A stretch of DNA of 64,000 nucleotides from Chitinispirillales bacterium ANBcel5 (GTDB lineage Bacteria; Fibrobacterota; Chitinivibrionia; Chitinivibrionales; Chitinispirillaceae): positions 1 to 64,000 of the forward strand of contig JARUKZ010000005.1 in assembly GCA_029688955.1 (NCBI GenBank). The letters run 5' to 3'. A program made the translations under genes and the position numbers. The notes below the pieces were generated by a model that was given only the letters and a program-made list of their open reading frames with translations, had not been told where the DNA came from and searched no databases. Positions within the stretch are counted from its first letter, which is position 1. Every line of letters starts with the position of its first letter. Shown here piece after piece: positions 7,197-16,966 of the stretch.

Positions 7197-9046
7197 AAAA
7201 TTCAGATACAATCTACCTGCTTATTTTTGTGCTCTCTATTATATCCCAAGCACTATCCACCCCTCAAACGAGAATGGATAGAGTTACCTATACCCGCGGG
7301 GAAATACTCGAGATCGGAGTAAGAAACACTGCTGAACTTATCAAACGAAATCCGTACCTCTCATTTTTTAGCATCGATGACTATAACTTTTATGCCCAGC
7401 CTGATAATCCAGCGCTTAATGAACGGTATATCGATGTATTTATAAACCAGCATAGAATTAAGCTGTCAGTTTTAAACACCACCGCCTTAAACGCCATTCC
7501 CGTTTCCATATCCTCCATTGATACCGCTGTTTTTTACCCGCCCAATTCGATCGTTGAGGGCAGGTTGTGCAAAAACGGAGCGATTCAGTTAATAGCCGAT
7601 CTTGACAAAAATTCCGCTATGGGCGGTTTCTCCATAGGAAATGAGATTAACGATCCGGGCCCCTATCTTTTTGTGGAAGAAAAAGCGAGCATAAATGTCG
7701 ATAAAATAGGTATTGATGGTTGGTTTACCGGTTTTGGCTACTACAACGGACTGGGAGGCGTTCTTAGCGTTCAAAGAGATCAGTACTTTTTTACCGATAA
7801 ACATATTTACTACCGAAATAACTCCTCGGCAAAACGCTCCCATTACTCCTCTTTTCTTGGTGCCTATGATGACAATGCACTGTTCCTCAATTATTCCAGA
7901 AAAGAAGACGCGCTGTTTATAAACACTATCGGTACAGAAGTCACTGCACTTAGTTCATCTTATAATCTGGATTATATAAGGGATTTTGGAATTTTTAGTT
8001 TAAACCTTTCCGGTAATCTCACCAAAACTGAACGGCTTGATGAAAACCAATCTCCTTACCTTGATCTCACTAAAAACGAAAATCATTTAACCTTAAGCGC
8101 TCCGCTGAATAACCACCAGTTCTCATACACGCTGATAAATGCTAACTACAAGGCAAATGACCACTCTTTGCACCACATCTATCATAACCCTTCCTATCTG
8201 TACGAACACGAGAACTACAGATTCGCCCTCGAAACCAAATTCGGAGAAAGTCAATCGGTACGCCTGAGGGTACTTGGTGATTATACAAGACCTCTTTCAG
8301 AACGTACATCGCTCTCCTTTAGCACTTCAATTGGCAGAGAAACTTTTTTGGATAACTTTGAGTTTATCAACCTCACAGAGAGAGAGCAGCTGGATATTTT
8401 CAGTGAAGATCTTTGTGTTAGCGATAACTTAAGTAAAGATTTCTTTTACCAGGCCAGTTTTACTCCTTCACTGACACACAGAAGAGAAAACTCAGTGTAT
8501 CGTTTCTTTTTGAGGAACAGTTACTACCGGGACCTTATCTATCAGCGACAGACGTTTGTGATGGACCCTTCAGATTTCAGATTCTACTCTCCTGTGACTT
8601 TGAAAAACAGTGATCCGGGATTTACCGGGTTTGCGGGTTTTCAGGTTAGGGGAAATTATAATAAGCTCAATTGGCAAAGTACTTTTGAATATTTGCTTTT
8701 TACCGCAGGAAGCTACGAATTTAGGGATCTGTTTGATAAAAGAAGTAACTATTCCTTAAAGAGCTCTTTGCGCTACAATTTCGATGATAGATTTTTTGTC
8801 AATCTTACCATAGATATCTTCGGCAAACAATACCATTACAATTACCTGTTAGTTCCTGAATCTTACTCCCACGCTTTGGATCCGGTTGCTTCTGTGGATC
8901 TAAACTTCACAAAGTACCTTTTCAGAGATTACCTGAAGACAACCTTTTCATTTCAAAACATTTTCAACCAAAACATTGTGACTCATCCTGTAGGTGCCGG
9001 AAGAGATTTCGCTCTGTTTTTTAAGGCAGAAGTTTGGTTGTGGTAG
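7193..9046 (+). CDS. TonB-dependent-receptor-like outer-membrane protein
   Basis: This encodes 617 residues with a signal peptide (about 1-22). The N-terminal part resembles a TonB-receptor plug. ELIKRNPYLSFF and DVFINQHRIKL are followed by a SISSIDTAVFYPP...GAIQLI segment that parallels the usual 'I-x-R-I-E-V-x-x-G-P' and 'GAINI' plug motifs. The remainder is rich in alternating aromatic strands ending in ALFFKAEVWLW, a typical barrel C-terminus with a terminal aromatic residue. No TonB box is obvious, and the protein is short for the family. The substrate is unknown. It overlaps the preceding gene by four bases. Confidence 0.65.
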   Translation: MKNSDTIYLLIFVLSIISQALSTPQTRMDRVTYTRGEILEIGVRNTAELIKRNPYLSFFSIDDYNFYAQPDNPALNERYIDVFINQHRIKLSVLNTTALNAIPVSISSIDTAVFYPPNSIVEGRLCKNGAIQLIADLDKNSAMGGFSIGNEINDPGPYLFVEEKASINVDKIGIDGWFTGFGYYNGLGGVLSVQRDQYFFTDKHIYYRNNSSAKRSHYSSFLGAYDDNALFLNYSRKEDALFINTIGTEVTALSSSYNLDYIRDFGIFSLNLSGNLTKTERLDENQSPYLDLTKNENHLTLSAPLNNHQFSYTLINANYKANDHSLHHIYHNPSYLYEHENYRFALETKFGESQSVRLRVLGDYTRPLSERTSLSFSTSIGRETFLDNFEFINLTEREQLDIFSEDLCVSDNLSKDFFYQASFTPSLTHRRENSVYRFFLRNSYYRDLIYQRQTFVMDPSDFRFYSPVTLKNSDPGFTGFAGFQVRGNYNKLNWQSTFEYLLFTAGSYEFRDLFDKRSNYSLKSSLRYNFDDRFFVNLTIDIFGKQYHYNYLLVPESYSHALDPVASVDLNFTKYLFRDYLKTTFSFQNIFNQNIVTHPVGAGRDFALFFKAEVWLW

Positions 9047-9119
9047 GTATGATGGGATAGTTTTTGCTGTTTGTCCCTGTACCGGCCGATACCGACTATA
9101 ACCTTCCGGAGGGCAGTGA

Positions 9120-9263
9120 GCTGAATATTGGAGTGTTGAACAAAAAAACGGTAGGGCATCTGTGACTTTAGGTAACAACCTCGCCTCTGGTTTCTATCAC
9201 CTGCAGTTCAAAGACATACACCATGGCCCAAAACAGGTCTTCAGGGTTTTTGTGGCGCACTAA
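9120..9263 (+). pseudogene. remnant of a secreted protein C-terminal sorting domain
   Basis: The frame ending at the TAA 9261-9263 reads SVTLGNNLASGFYHLQF and ends KQVFRVFVAH. This is the typical form of a FlgD/T9SS-like C-terminal domain (LASGxYxLxF...xxxFxVxx). Upstream the frame closes at 9117-9119 and no domain can be followed, so only the last 40 or so residues of a decayed gene survive. Confidence 0.45.
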
Positions 9264-9602
9264 GAGTAGCGGGTTTGAGACCCAATACATTTCACTGTAT
9301 TTAATGGTAAACGGTAAAGATTGTGGAATTCACAGGCCGATATGATAGAACCATTGGTTTTTCATTGCTCCATGCCTGCGGCGTAGCTGATAGTCGCCAC
9401 CACTTTTTTTCTAGATAGTGTCAATAACCAGCATTGCCACTCGTATAATTTTATGCTTCTAAGAAAGCGTACTATACCAATGACTCTTTTACAGTGTCTT
9501 AACCTGAAAAAACGTAGACGATGCTGAAACCAGCTCATCAGTTTCACCAAACATCCTCTCATCTCAGTATACCATCACCCTCGTCTGGATACAAACCGAG
9601 TA
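9264..9602. other. intergenic, nothing recognisable
   Basis: No supported gene is seen between the sorting-domain remnant and the broken barrel gene. Short frames on both strands lack start signals and family motifs. Confidence 0.4.
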
Positions 9603-10283
9603 TCAGAGATCTCTTCTCAAACCAAGGAATAAACCGGTTTCAGTTGACCTTATCTTTAGGTTACCTTCATCTCCTAAATGTAATCTGGATAGATCTATCG
9701 AAACTTTCACACCACTTCTGAAACCCCAGTTTTGGAAATTTATATCTACACCAATTTCCGGTGAATAAATCGGTTTAATATTGTCCTTTATGTGGAATAC
9801 AATCTTCTCATATTCAATGTCAGGATAATCAAAATACCCTTCGATTACGTAATCTACTCCAATATGATGATTGGTATATAATGATACAGTAGAATTTATC
9901 GGTCTTCGAATTTGAGGATATACGGAAAAACAGATCTTGCTTGTAGTAATTCTTTCAGTATATTCTTGTTTTTTATTACTTGGAATTAACCTTCCAGCTC
10001 CATCCGTTTCAGCCAGATATACATATGACTCATGGCTGGTTTGACTATGTATGTAGGATGAAGACACTCCCAGGGCAAACATGCGATTAAAGCCATATTC
10101 AAAACCGACTCCACCAGAAATTCCCCACCCTTAATAATCATCATTAAAAAAACCAGAGGTTTTCTCAAGCACAAATGATGGTTGGACAGAGAGAACTGCC
10201 CTTAATCCAGTTTGAGCAAAACTTATACTACTGATAAACAGAATGCCACATACTACCATTGGTGGGATCGCGCCAATTTTCAT
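9603..10283 (-). pseudogene. outer-membrane barrel protein broken by an in-frame stop
   Basis: Reading from the ATG at 10283, which has a good AAGGAG upstream, gives a signal peptide ending in SISFAQ and then a barrel-like sequence. A TAA stop interrupts it at codon 51 (10131-10133), between NDDY and GWGISGGVGF. The same frame continues open to 9603 with GFEYGFNRMFALGVSSSYI and a C-terminal GLFLGLRRDL. Without the stop the product would be 226 residues, a normal size for a small outer-membrane barrel. A single base change explains the interruption. Sequencing error, a recent null mutation or readthrough are alternatives. Confidence 0.7.
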
Positions 10284-10688
10284 TTCTATTCTCCTTTAAC
10301 TTCTTTAACATTGAATTTTTATACTATATTAGTTAATCGTATATCTATAACTAATATAAATAAAGTAAGGCAGGTATAGTCAACACATGAATAGCTGAGG
10401 AACGGTCGCCCACACTCTTTTCATTCACCCGTGAGCGCAAGCCACCAATCAGGAGACCTACCGTCAGGAAGGGCGGAGGACGGGGGTTCAGTTGATGTAG
10501 AGTCGAGGAAAAAAATAAGTTTAGAAGCGAAGTTTATACGGGAATAGCATTGCCAGTGTATGTCAAACATTCCGTGTAGTATACTGTTTCGCTGACAAAA
10601 CCTGAAGAGGGCTGATTTCGATCTACACAGATTATCATAAAAACGCCTTCGCGGGCTTAAAACGAATTTGTGAGCGCCAATTGTGAAT
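10284..10688. other. intergenic; short unassigned frame on the minus strand
   Basis: A 94-codon frame (10421-10705, minus) is open here but has no ribosome binding site, overlaps the end of the methyltransferase gene, and has composition unlike its neighbours. I do not call a gene. Confidence 0.35.
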
Positions 10689-11516
10689 TCAAGTTTTTTC
10701 TGCAATCACTATGTCCTGGTAACTCAAGGTTGTTTTTCTTTCACACCAGGAGCCCCAGTGTATAGGTTCAATGATTTTCAGATTCAATTTCCTGTACATA
10801 TCTCTGACTACTTCTTCTCTGTAAGCAACCGCAGCTTCAGGTATATCCTTGTTTGTGGTTAAACATCCATCTAATTTATAAATAAACTTCTGTGTAGTTA
10901 ATCCAGATTGGACAAGAGTTTCTGTTTCCTTATTAAAAATAAAGTATGTAATCAGACATTTACCACCTGTTTTAAGAACCCTGGAAATTTCACTAAGATA
11001 GTTCTGAAGATCAGCAGGGAGCATATGTGTAAATACTGAGGTTAAATATATGAAATCAAAGTGATTGTTCTCAAATGGAAAACTATACTCTGAAGCTAAA
11101 ATGGTGCCTTTCTCATTATACGCCTTATTGTATACATTGCTGTGAAGAAAATGGAAATTACTAAAGTTTTTGGTAATACGGGAGCTGCACCAATCAATCC
11201 CTTCCTTTACAATGTCAATGCCCCAGTATTCGCCATTTTTTGAAAGGAAGCTTGTTAATGGAATGGCCATACGCCCTATTCCGCACCCTACATCAAGAAT
11301 TCTGTCAGTGGGCTTTAGACCTGCTAAATTGATGAAATGCTGTTTAAACTCCTGTCCGGTTTTTAAAAAGTCACTATCGCCAACAAAACGCAGGGCCTTT
11401 GGGGGTATCATAGTCTCTCTGTTTACTACTTTGTACATTCTTAGTTGGAGCGAGCGAATAGTTTTTTTAATAAACAGCTTTAGTGGTGTAGGTATAAACC
11501 TGAATGTTAGTTTCAT
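10689..11516 (-). CDS. class I SAM-dependent methyltransferase
   Basis: The start at 11516 is chosen because GGAG lies seven bases upstream; a longer frame reaches 11555. The 275-residue product has the Rossmann-type SAM-binding motif I ILDVGCGIGRM (about 74-84), motif II acid in YWGIDI, and a motif after NHFDFIYLTSVFTHM, then the ISRVLKTGGKCLITYF strand seen in Methyltransf_11/25 proteins. The N-terminus is basic and may touch the membrane (TPLKLFIKKTIRSL). The substrate is unknown. It is a single gene between decayed regions. Confidence 0.85.
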   Translation of the reverse strand: MKLTFRFIPTPLKLFIKKTIRSLQLRMYKVVNRETMIPPKALRFVGDSDFLKTGQEFKQHFINLAGLKPTDRILDVGCGIGRMAIPLTSFLSKNGEYWGIDIVKEGIDWCSSRITKNFSNFHFLHSNVYNKAYNEKGTILASEYSFPFENNHFDFIYLTSVFTHMLPADLQNYLSEISRVLKTGGKCLITYFIFNKETETLVQSGLTTQKFIYKLDGCLTTNKDIPEAAVAYREEVVRDMYRKLNLKIIEPIHWGSWCERKTTLSYQDIVIAEKT

Positions 11517-11977
11517 TTCATTCTCCAGACTTATAGAGTAATATTGAGTATGCAATATACTGAATGTGTGCGAAAGATTAAAGATATATTTGGAATTTGA
11601 TAGTCAATATTTTGGGAAGTAAACACTTTCAGAATGTCCTCTTTATTCAGTAATCTTTAGAATCGACTTGCCGTCATGTTTTTAAGGGATTCAATGATCA
11701 AAGGAAATCTGTTCAGCTCTCCCCGGGCTGGCGAAGTTGCCCGACCGGCTGAAAGGCAATTCCCGCAAACTCGCTGCTATCTACGTATAGCTACAACCCA
11801 CTCAAATTGCTTGCTCACTGAGAGCTTATCGTAGTATAGTATACTTGCTTGTATAATTAAACCCTCCTATCCCTATCAGCTCTTCAGGAGTTCACGATGG
11901 CATATCTTTTGATCCTTTGATTATCATATCTACGCTTCTACTTCATGCTTTTATTTGAAAAGAAAGAGAGGTATGCC
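11517..11977. other. intergenic with a possible promoter
   Basis: No gene is seen. A TATAAT at 11852-11857 could be the -10 box of the beta-helix gene downstream, but no good -35 is found at the right distance. Confidence 0.3.
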
Positions 11978-13750
11978 ATGAAGGTTTTGCGCTCCCTGTG
12001 GTTACCGGGTTTATTGGTGATGATGTTTACCACTATCTTCTCCGGCTGCTCCGATTCAAACCCGGCAGACAGTAACGAAAGAATCGAACGCCCCGAAATT
12101 ACTGAAGACATAGTATCCCCAACAACTCTTGGCCCCGGAGCCTACTCTGTGCACAACAACATTGCTGTGCATGCCCCATTAATTATCGAGCCAGGCACAA
12201 TCCTAAGCTTCTCCGATCGCTCAGGAATACGGGTCGAGGGTGACGGCTATATCAGTGCAGAAGGTACTGCAGACGAGCCGATTGTTTTTACCGCAAGCTC
12301 CGGTAATCCTGAAGGCTGGAGTGGGGTGGGAATATTCAACAACAGCGACAACAATGTGCTCAGATATGTAATTATGGAATATGCCGGTAATTCCTGGAGC
12401 TCTGTAAATGGAAGTAACCGTACTAATCTGTACCTTCATGAAAACGCCAGAGCGACAGTAGAAAACTCCGTTTTCAGGTTTTCCTCCGGATATGGTGTGG
12501 TGGTCAGATCAAGAAGCGCCCTGTTTACTGCCTTTTCAGATAATACATTTGAGGATAACGCGACAGCGGCAATGCGTATTACCTCTCATCAGATTGGTAT
12601 GATTCAGGACGGTAACCGTTTTGGTATAGATGCGGCTGCGGGGAGACGCTACATACATGTCGATGATGATGGAGAGCTGACCCGGACTGCCACATGGCCG
12701 GCGGTGGATGTTCCTTACCGCTTCTTTGGAAACCATTTCATAAATGAACCCAGTGCTGTTATCACTATCGAAGCCGGTGCTGTTTTGGAGTTTGATAACA
12801 GAGCTGGGCTCCGGGTAAACAGTGGAGGACTCAGAGCACTGGGCACCGAAGACGATGAGATTGTTTTCACCAGTGCTTCCGGAAATCCGGGTGACTGGCG
12901 TGGCATTGGCATTGCCTCCAATAATGATCAAAACACACTTCTCTACACCGTTGTCGAAAAGGCGGGAAACAGTTTGAGAGCGATCAATGGCAGCAACAGA
13001 TGCAATCTGTATCTGCACGACTATTCCACCGTAACGATCGAAAATTCTACGTTTAGTAATTCCACCGGCTACGGTATCTATGCCAACGCTTCAAGCTCTC
13101 AGATTTTAAGTTTTGAAAGCAACACCTTTGATAACAATGAGACATCTGCAATGCGTATCACATCACACCAGCTTGGTATGATAGGAGAAAATAACGTCTT
13201 TAGCATTCACGATTTAACGGCTCCCAGACATGTTTTAGTGGAGCCTGACGGAGACCTGACCCAAAGTGCCACCTGGCGTGCCATTGATGTCCCTTATCAC
13301 TTCAGTGACAATCACTTCATTGATGAACCCGGGGCCACAATTACTATCCAGCCCGGCGCGATACTTAAGTTTTCCGAACGCTCGGGGCTAAGGGTTAATT
13401 CCGGAGCACTTATTGCAGTAGGCACCGAAACTGACAGAATTGTTTTCACCAGTGTTAGCGGCAACCCAAACGACTGGCGGGGAATTGGTATCAACTCCCG
13501 TAACGATGATAACGAGCTTCGCTATGTAACCATCGAAAACGCCGGAATAAGTTTGAGGGCAATAAATAACAGTCAAAGTTCCCAGCTCAGGGTGGATACC
13601 AACGGGCAACTAAAACTCACTGATGTCATCCTCCGGAATGGTTCTTCCGAATATTTATCTTCAGATGGTATTGTAACCGACCGGCACGGAAATCCGTATA
13701 CGGATGACAGTGAAGTTATCAGTGTTGGTAATAATATTTTTGGCGATTAG
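11978..13750 (+). CDS. lipoprotein with three right-handed beta-helix repeats
   Basis: The ATG at 11978 follows GAGAGG by six bases and opens a lipoprotein signal peptide with lipobox FSGC (Cys about 24). The 590-residue product has three internal repeats of about 170 residues. Each starts with a (P)Y-x-F/H...I-x-x-G-A/T-x-L-x-F strand set, then GLRV, IVFT, SGNPxxWxGIGI and a run with NTLLY or NELRY. These are parallel beta-helix (pectate-lyase/NosD-like) coils. No catalytic residues are obvious. It probably sits on the outer membrane or surface as an adhesin or glycan-binding protein; that role is an inference. Confidence 0.75.
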   Translation: MKVLRSLWLPGLLVMMFTTIFSGCSDSNPADSNERIERPEITEDIVSPTTLGPGAYSVHNNIAVHAPLIIEPGTILSFSDRSGIRVEGDGYISAEGTADEPIVFTASSGNPEGWSGVGIFNNSDNNVLRYVIMEYAGNSWSSVNGSNRTNLYLHENARATVENSVFRFSSGYGVVVRSRSALFTAFSDNTFEDNATAAMRITSHQIGMIQDGNRFGIDAAAGRRYIHVDDDGELTRTATWPAVDVPYRFFGNHFINEPSAVITIEAGAVLEFDNRAGLRVNSGGLRALGTEDDEIVFTSASGNPGDWRGIGIASNNDQNTLLYTVVEKAGNSLRAINGSNRCNLYLHDYSTVTIENSTFSNSTGYGIYANASSSQILSFESNTFDNNETSAMRITSHQLGMIGENNVFSIHDLTAPRHVLVEPDGDLTQSATWRAIDVPYHFSDNHFIDEPGATITIQPGAILKFSERSGLRVNSGALIAVGTETDRIVFTSVSGNPNDWRGIGINSRNDDNELRYVTIENAGISLRAINNSQSSQLRVDTNGQLKLTDVILRNGSSEYLSSDGIVTDRHGNPYTDDSEVISVGNNIFGD

Positions 13751-13756
13751 TTTTTT

Positions 13757-13786
13757 GGGGTGGGTGAAATACCACCCCTGTTTTTT
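13757..13786 (+). terminator. rho-independent terminator of the beta-helix gene
   Basis: The stem GGGGTGG/CCACCCC (13757-13763, 13772-13778) has an eight-base loop and is followed by TG and six T. It begins seven bases after the beta-helix stop. Confidence 0.85.
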
Positions 13787-13843
13787 GGGGATTAGCAGGT
13801 TTGGTTAGTTTAAGCTCGGTAGTGTGGTATTTACCTATTTTTA

Positions 13844-14035
13844 CTATTCTTTGCGCTTTAACTTTAGTTTCAGATTAACCTTTCTTAGTGATAGCACCAC
13901 AAGTGAAAGGCCGGATAACAGAGACATTAGCACCAAAGAAAGTGCAATGCCGATCTCTTTAATTATTTTAGCGGGCCTGTTGTGGGGATCGTACATTACA
14001 TTCCTTTCTGGCAGTGTTTCGTTGTTTATAAACAC
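13844..14035 (-). CDS. possible small membrane protein or antiporter remnant
   Basis: This 63-residue frame has one membrane helix (EIGIALSLVLMSLLSGLSLVVLSL) and a very basic tail. It has no clear ribosome binding site and lies just downstream of the antiporter fragment on the same strand. It may be part of the same decayed locus rather than a gene. Confidence 0.25.
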   Translation of the reverse strand: MFINNETLPERNVMYDPHNRPAKIIKEIGIALSLVLMSLLSGLSLVVLSLRKVNLKLKLKRKE

Positions 14036-14082
14036 AGCAAATAGTATTCCGTATTGATTACAATTACCGTACTAATACCCGT

Positions 14083-14257
14083 GCAGTCGCTTCCCTGTAA
14101 AGCTAACTATCAGCGAAGCCAGGGTAGAGGTGATAAATATCACAATAATTATGGCATCAAGGATTGTTTCAGTAATGATACCGGCCCTGTAAGCAGCCAC
14201 AGCGATTGCCAATGTTGCAGCAGCCTGGGGCAGGGTAAGTGTACCTTTTAAAAGTTG
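14083..14257 (-). pseudogene. C-terminal fragment of a cation/proton antiporter
   Basis: The minus-strand frame directly after the stop of the PilX-like gene reads GTLTLPQAAATLAIAVAAYR, then AGIITETILDAIIIVIF..TSTLASL and a stop. The LTLPQAAATLA block followed by a membrane helix is typical of the end of the Na+/H+ exchanger domain in CPA2-type antiporters. There is no start codon and the rest of the gene is absent. The fragment is joined in frame to the UAG of the pilin-type gene, so the junction looks like the end point of the duplication or insertion that brought the pilin operons here. Confidence 0.55.
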
Positions 14258-15817
14258 CTAAAACTGATAGGAACCCAAAAGTAACGCATCAATTGTCCCC
14301 GTTTCTGAAATCAGCTCAACGGTTCCCGATTTATTGTCCTTATCATTTGGGTTGGTGAATATGCCAAGGTCGCTTAGCTCCGCGAGTACTTCTGTGTTGT
14401 AGTTTATATTCAGTACACCATTTGAATTGAAATCGGCATTTCCATGGTGATGAACCGCGCCTTCCACTACCCCTTCACCATTATTTCCAAAATCGTAGGT
14501 TATATTACCCCCGGGCTCTACATACGTCATCCCCCTGAACACCCCATCAGTACCAAACTGGTTGATATTTCCCGTACTGCTTACATAGAAGAGGGTGTTT
14601 GATTGGTGCCCACTGGTGTAAAGACGATTATGGTTTATATTAAACGTGCCATCCACAATAAAGATTACTCTACCGTAAAAGTAGTTGTCCTGGGGGGCGT
14701 TGTTTATACCAGCATGAGTCCCTTCAGGGATTCTTATCACCAAAAACTGATCTCTCCACAAGGGCCAGTTCTCGAATGCGGACTGAACATTGGGCCCCGT
14801 TACATCCCACTGAAAACCGAGTATACTTACATTATTGATATACTTTTCAGGTATTTTTTTTATGTCTATAACCGGCTCCCTATCAGGTTCATTTACCATG
14901 CCTACCCTGGCAGCAATGTCTGAAATATGCTGCTCTTGAATAGACACATACTCATTAAATTGGGATCTGTTGGCAGTATAGTTAGGTCCCCAGTAACTGA
15001 CAGATCCCCGGTAAAACAAATTTATTTCACCATTGAAATCAGTTACTCCATCCCCGATATAAACATCATCATATATATTGTGAGTATTATTTACAGCAGA
15101 AATCGGTTGTTGAAAAGCAGTAGCTCCTCGAAAATTATTAGCTTCATTTTGCATGTATATTCTTTCACTGTTTATAAAAACGTTACCTGTCACCGTTAAT
15201 CCTGTCAGTTGATTTACCTCACCATCCGGACTAGCATTTACCCATTTAAGGTTGCCCTCTATTGTTGATCCCGGTTTATTCAATGTAGCACTACTGCCAA
15301 AAAAAACATCTCCCCGCACAGTAAAGGAACGGTTAAAATTTCTTGCAGGGCCACTTAGATACAGAGCATTTTTAACCTGGTTAGTAACAACCCGTATTCC
15401 TTCAAGCTGATAAAAAGCAGCCGTTGTACGTGGTGAACCGGAGCTCCCTTTTCCGGATCCTTTTATTTTCGCAATCAATTCAGAGGTACTAAAAGCAGCT
15501 ATTTGCGAAATGATCGTTTGATTTTTACCGATTCTTTCTTCTAACAGGGTAGTCACATTTGTTTCTTCGATAAATTCATTGAGTACTGTTACCGAAGTGT
15601 TGGGCTTAATTGAAAGGAAAGATTCTGTGGCACGCAAAGCGTTATTACTTGATATCTTTGCCACCTGCATTGATGAAAAAACTCTCGAATCCCTACTATC
15701 ACTGCTCATCATACTAGTCATAAAAGTAGTCACAATGCCAATGAATACAAGTGAAGCCAACACTCCTACAATTGTAGAACCATGGGAATTCTTTAGAAAT
15801 TTTCCACTGATGCCCAT
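14258..15817 (-). CDS. PilX-like prepilin-type protein, copy 1
   Basis: The start at 15817 has AGAGG six bases upstream, 13 bases after the PilW-like stop. The 519-residue product begins with a short leader and a G-STIVG prepilin-type cleavage site, then a hydrophobic helix (VGVLASLVFIGIVTTFMTS). The long exported part includes repeated GDVFFG, GNVFIN and YIGDGV turns, suggesting a beta-rich extracellular domain, and ends with the conserved LSDLGIFTNPND segment. Its place after PilV- and PilW-like genes matches minor pilin operons (PilX position), although PilX is usually only about 200 residues. It has a close paralogue at 17284-18837. Confidence 0.7.
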   Translation of the reverse strand: MGISGKFLKNSHGSTIVGVLASLVFIGIVTTFMTSMMSSDSRDSRVFSSMQVAKISSNNALRATESFLSIKPNTSVTVLNEFIEETNVTTLLEERIGKNQTIISQIAAFSTSELIAKIKGSGKGSSGSPRTTAAFYQLEGIRVVTNQVKNALYLSGPARNFNRSFTVRGDVFFGSSATLNKPGSTIEGNLKWVNASPDGEVNQLTGLTVTGNVFINSERIYMQNEANNFRGATAFQQPISAVNNTHNIYDDVYIGDGVTDFNGEINLFYRGSVSYWGPNYTANRSQFNEYVSIQEQHISDIAARVGMVNEPDREPVIDIKKIPEKYINNVSILGFQWDVTGPNVQSAFENWPLWRDQFLVIRIPEGTHAGINNAPQDNYFYGRVIFIVDGTFNINHNRLYTSGHQSNTLFYVSSTGNINQFGTDGVFRGMTYVEPGGNITYDFGNNGEGVVEGAVHHHGNADFNSNGVLNINYNTEVLAELSDLGIFTNPNDKDNKSGTVELISETGTIDALLLGSYQF

Positions 15818-15830
15818 AACAGCCTCTTTA

Positions 15831-16547
15831 TTACAGTTCAAAAATCAGACCATTATTAATTACCGGAATCGTAATCTCATAATGCTCTCGTATAATATTA
15901 TCGTAAAAACTTATAGAAAAATCGCCCATATCGTAGGTGGTCTTTTTTACCGAACTGGCCAGGCCTTTTTCACTATTAAGCAAAATGATCACTTTGATGT
16001 ATTTCACAAGCTCCTTTTGGGTTACATCCGTTCCATCCACATCCCAGTCGCTCATATCAGTTGAAAAATGAAATCGCAGGCTTTCAACGTTTGAGGCTAT
16101 ACTGTGTCTTGAGTTTCCTGAAGCTGTTCCCCTGACCTCTCTGATCAGTTTATAATTTTCAACATAGTAGGAGATGGTGTCGATCCCTAACCAGGTACCT
16201 CCTTCATCTATCCGTCCCATAACCACAGACAGACTATCAAAGGGATATCCTCTTGCAAAAGTGAATGATGAAAGGTCAAGGGAACAGATCTGAACATTTG
16301 TGTTAAGCACCAGCTCCATAGAATCGCTATCGGAAAAATGTATCTCTGTTTTGTATCCAGTATTTTTAATATCATCGTAAAGAACCTGCTTTATCTCATT
16401 ACCGGTTACCCGCAGTGAAGAAACCGTTGTATCTCTTGCCATAAAAAATGATGATCGGTTTACCAGCATAATTACCGGAGCCAGTAGAAACATAGCAAGT
16501 GATATGTAAATGATAAGTTCAAGCAGTGTCATCCCTTTTCTGTTCAT
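15831..16547 (-). CDS. PilW-like minor prepilin, copy 1
   Basis: This 238-residue protein has a class III prepilin start MNRKG-MTLLELIIYISLAMF, with the cleavage Gly, the Glu at +5 of the mature protein and a hydrophobic helix to about residue 28. The rest resembles PilW-type minor pilins. The ATG overlaps the upstream gene stop by four bases (ATGA), so translation is probably coupled. Minor pilins prime assembly of type IV pili or type II-secretion pseudopili. Which system these serve cannot be told here. Confidence 0.8.
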   Translation of the reverse strand: MNRKGMTLLELIIYISLAMFLLAPVIMLVNRSSFFMARDTTVSSLRVTGNEIKQVLYDDIKNTGYKTEIHFSDSDSMELVLNTNVQICSLDLSSFTFARGYPFDSLSVVMGRIDEGGTWLGIDTISYYVENYKLIREVRGTASGNSRHSIASNVESLRFHFSTDMSDWDVDGTDVTQKELVKYIKVIILLNSEKGLASSVKKTTYDMGDFSISFYDNIIREHYEITIPVINNGLIFEL

Positions 16548-16927
16548 TTTACTATCCCGGAAAGAGAAACATTATGATCCCGGCCCAACTTATCCCATTT
16601 AACCGTAACAAAGGCTTCCTTCATAAAGCTGCCACTGCCGGCCCAGTTCACAGAATAACATGCAGTAAAAGAAACAGCTCCCCTCTCCACTGCTCCAAGA
16701 CAGGTATCAGCTCCAGCTTCAACAGGATTTGTGAGCGATTGATTATACAGGCTTTCCAAAACGTCAGAGGCAAGCGAATAGGCTATATTCACTTCCCGTA
16801 TAACTTCTTTGTGTCCTGTTATGCGGGGAAAAACAGAAGCGATAGATATCAGAGCCACAGAAACAAGCAACAGGCTAATTATAATTTCTACAATTGAAAA
16901 CCCACCATTTTTTGACGTTTTTTCCAT
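16544..16927 (-). CDS. PilV-like minor prepilin, copy 1
   Basis: This 127-residue protein starts with a short leader and the prepilin site NGG-FSIVEIIISLLLVSVAL (Glu at +5), then a small globular part with two Cys residues about 20 apart (DTCLGA, TACYSV) that could form a disulfide. The start has GGAG seven bases upstream. It is the first gene of the operon. A -35/-10 promoter and palindrome lie just upstream. Confidence 0.8.
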   Translation of the reverse strand: MEKTSKNGGFSIVEIIISLLLVSVALISIASVFPRITGHKEVIREVNIAYSLASDVLESLYNQSLTNPVEAGADTCLGAVERGAVSFTACYSVNWAGSGSFMKEAFVTVKWDKLGRDHNVSLSGIVK

Positions 16928-16966
16928 CCCACTTCTCCGAAAAGGAATTGTGAAGAGCTTGTGAGT

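Noticed and set aside
10421-10705. 94-codon frame on the minus strand as a gene
   Set aside because: No start signal, no motif, overlap with the methyltransferase 3' end; likely chance.
12536-13018. 160-codon minus-strand frame
   Set aside because: Antisense to the beta-helix lipoprotein gene.
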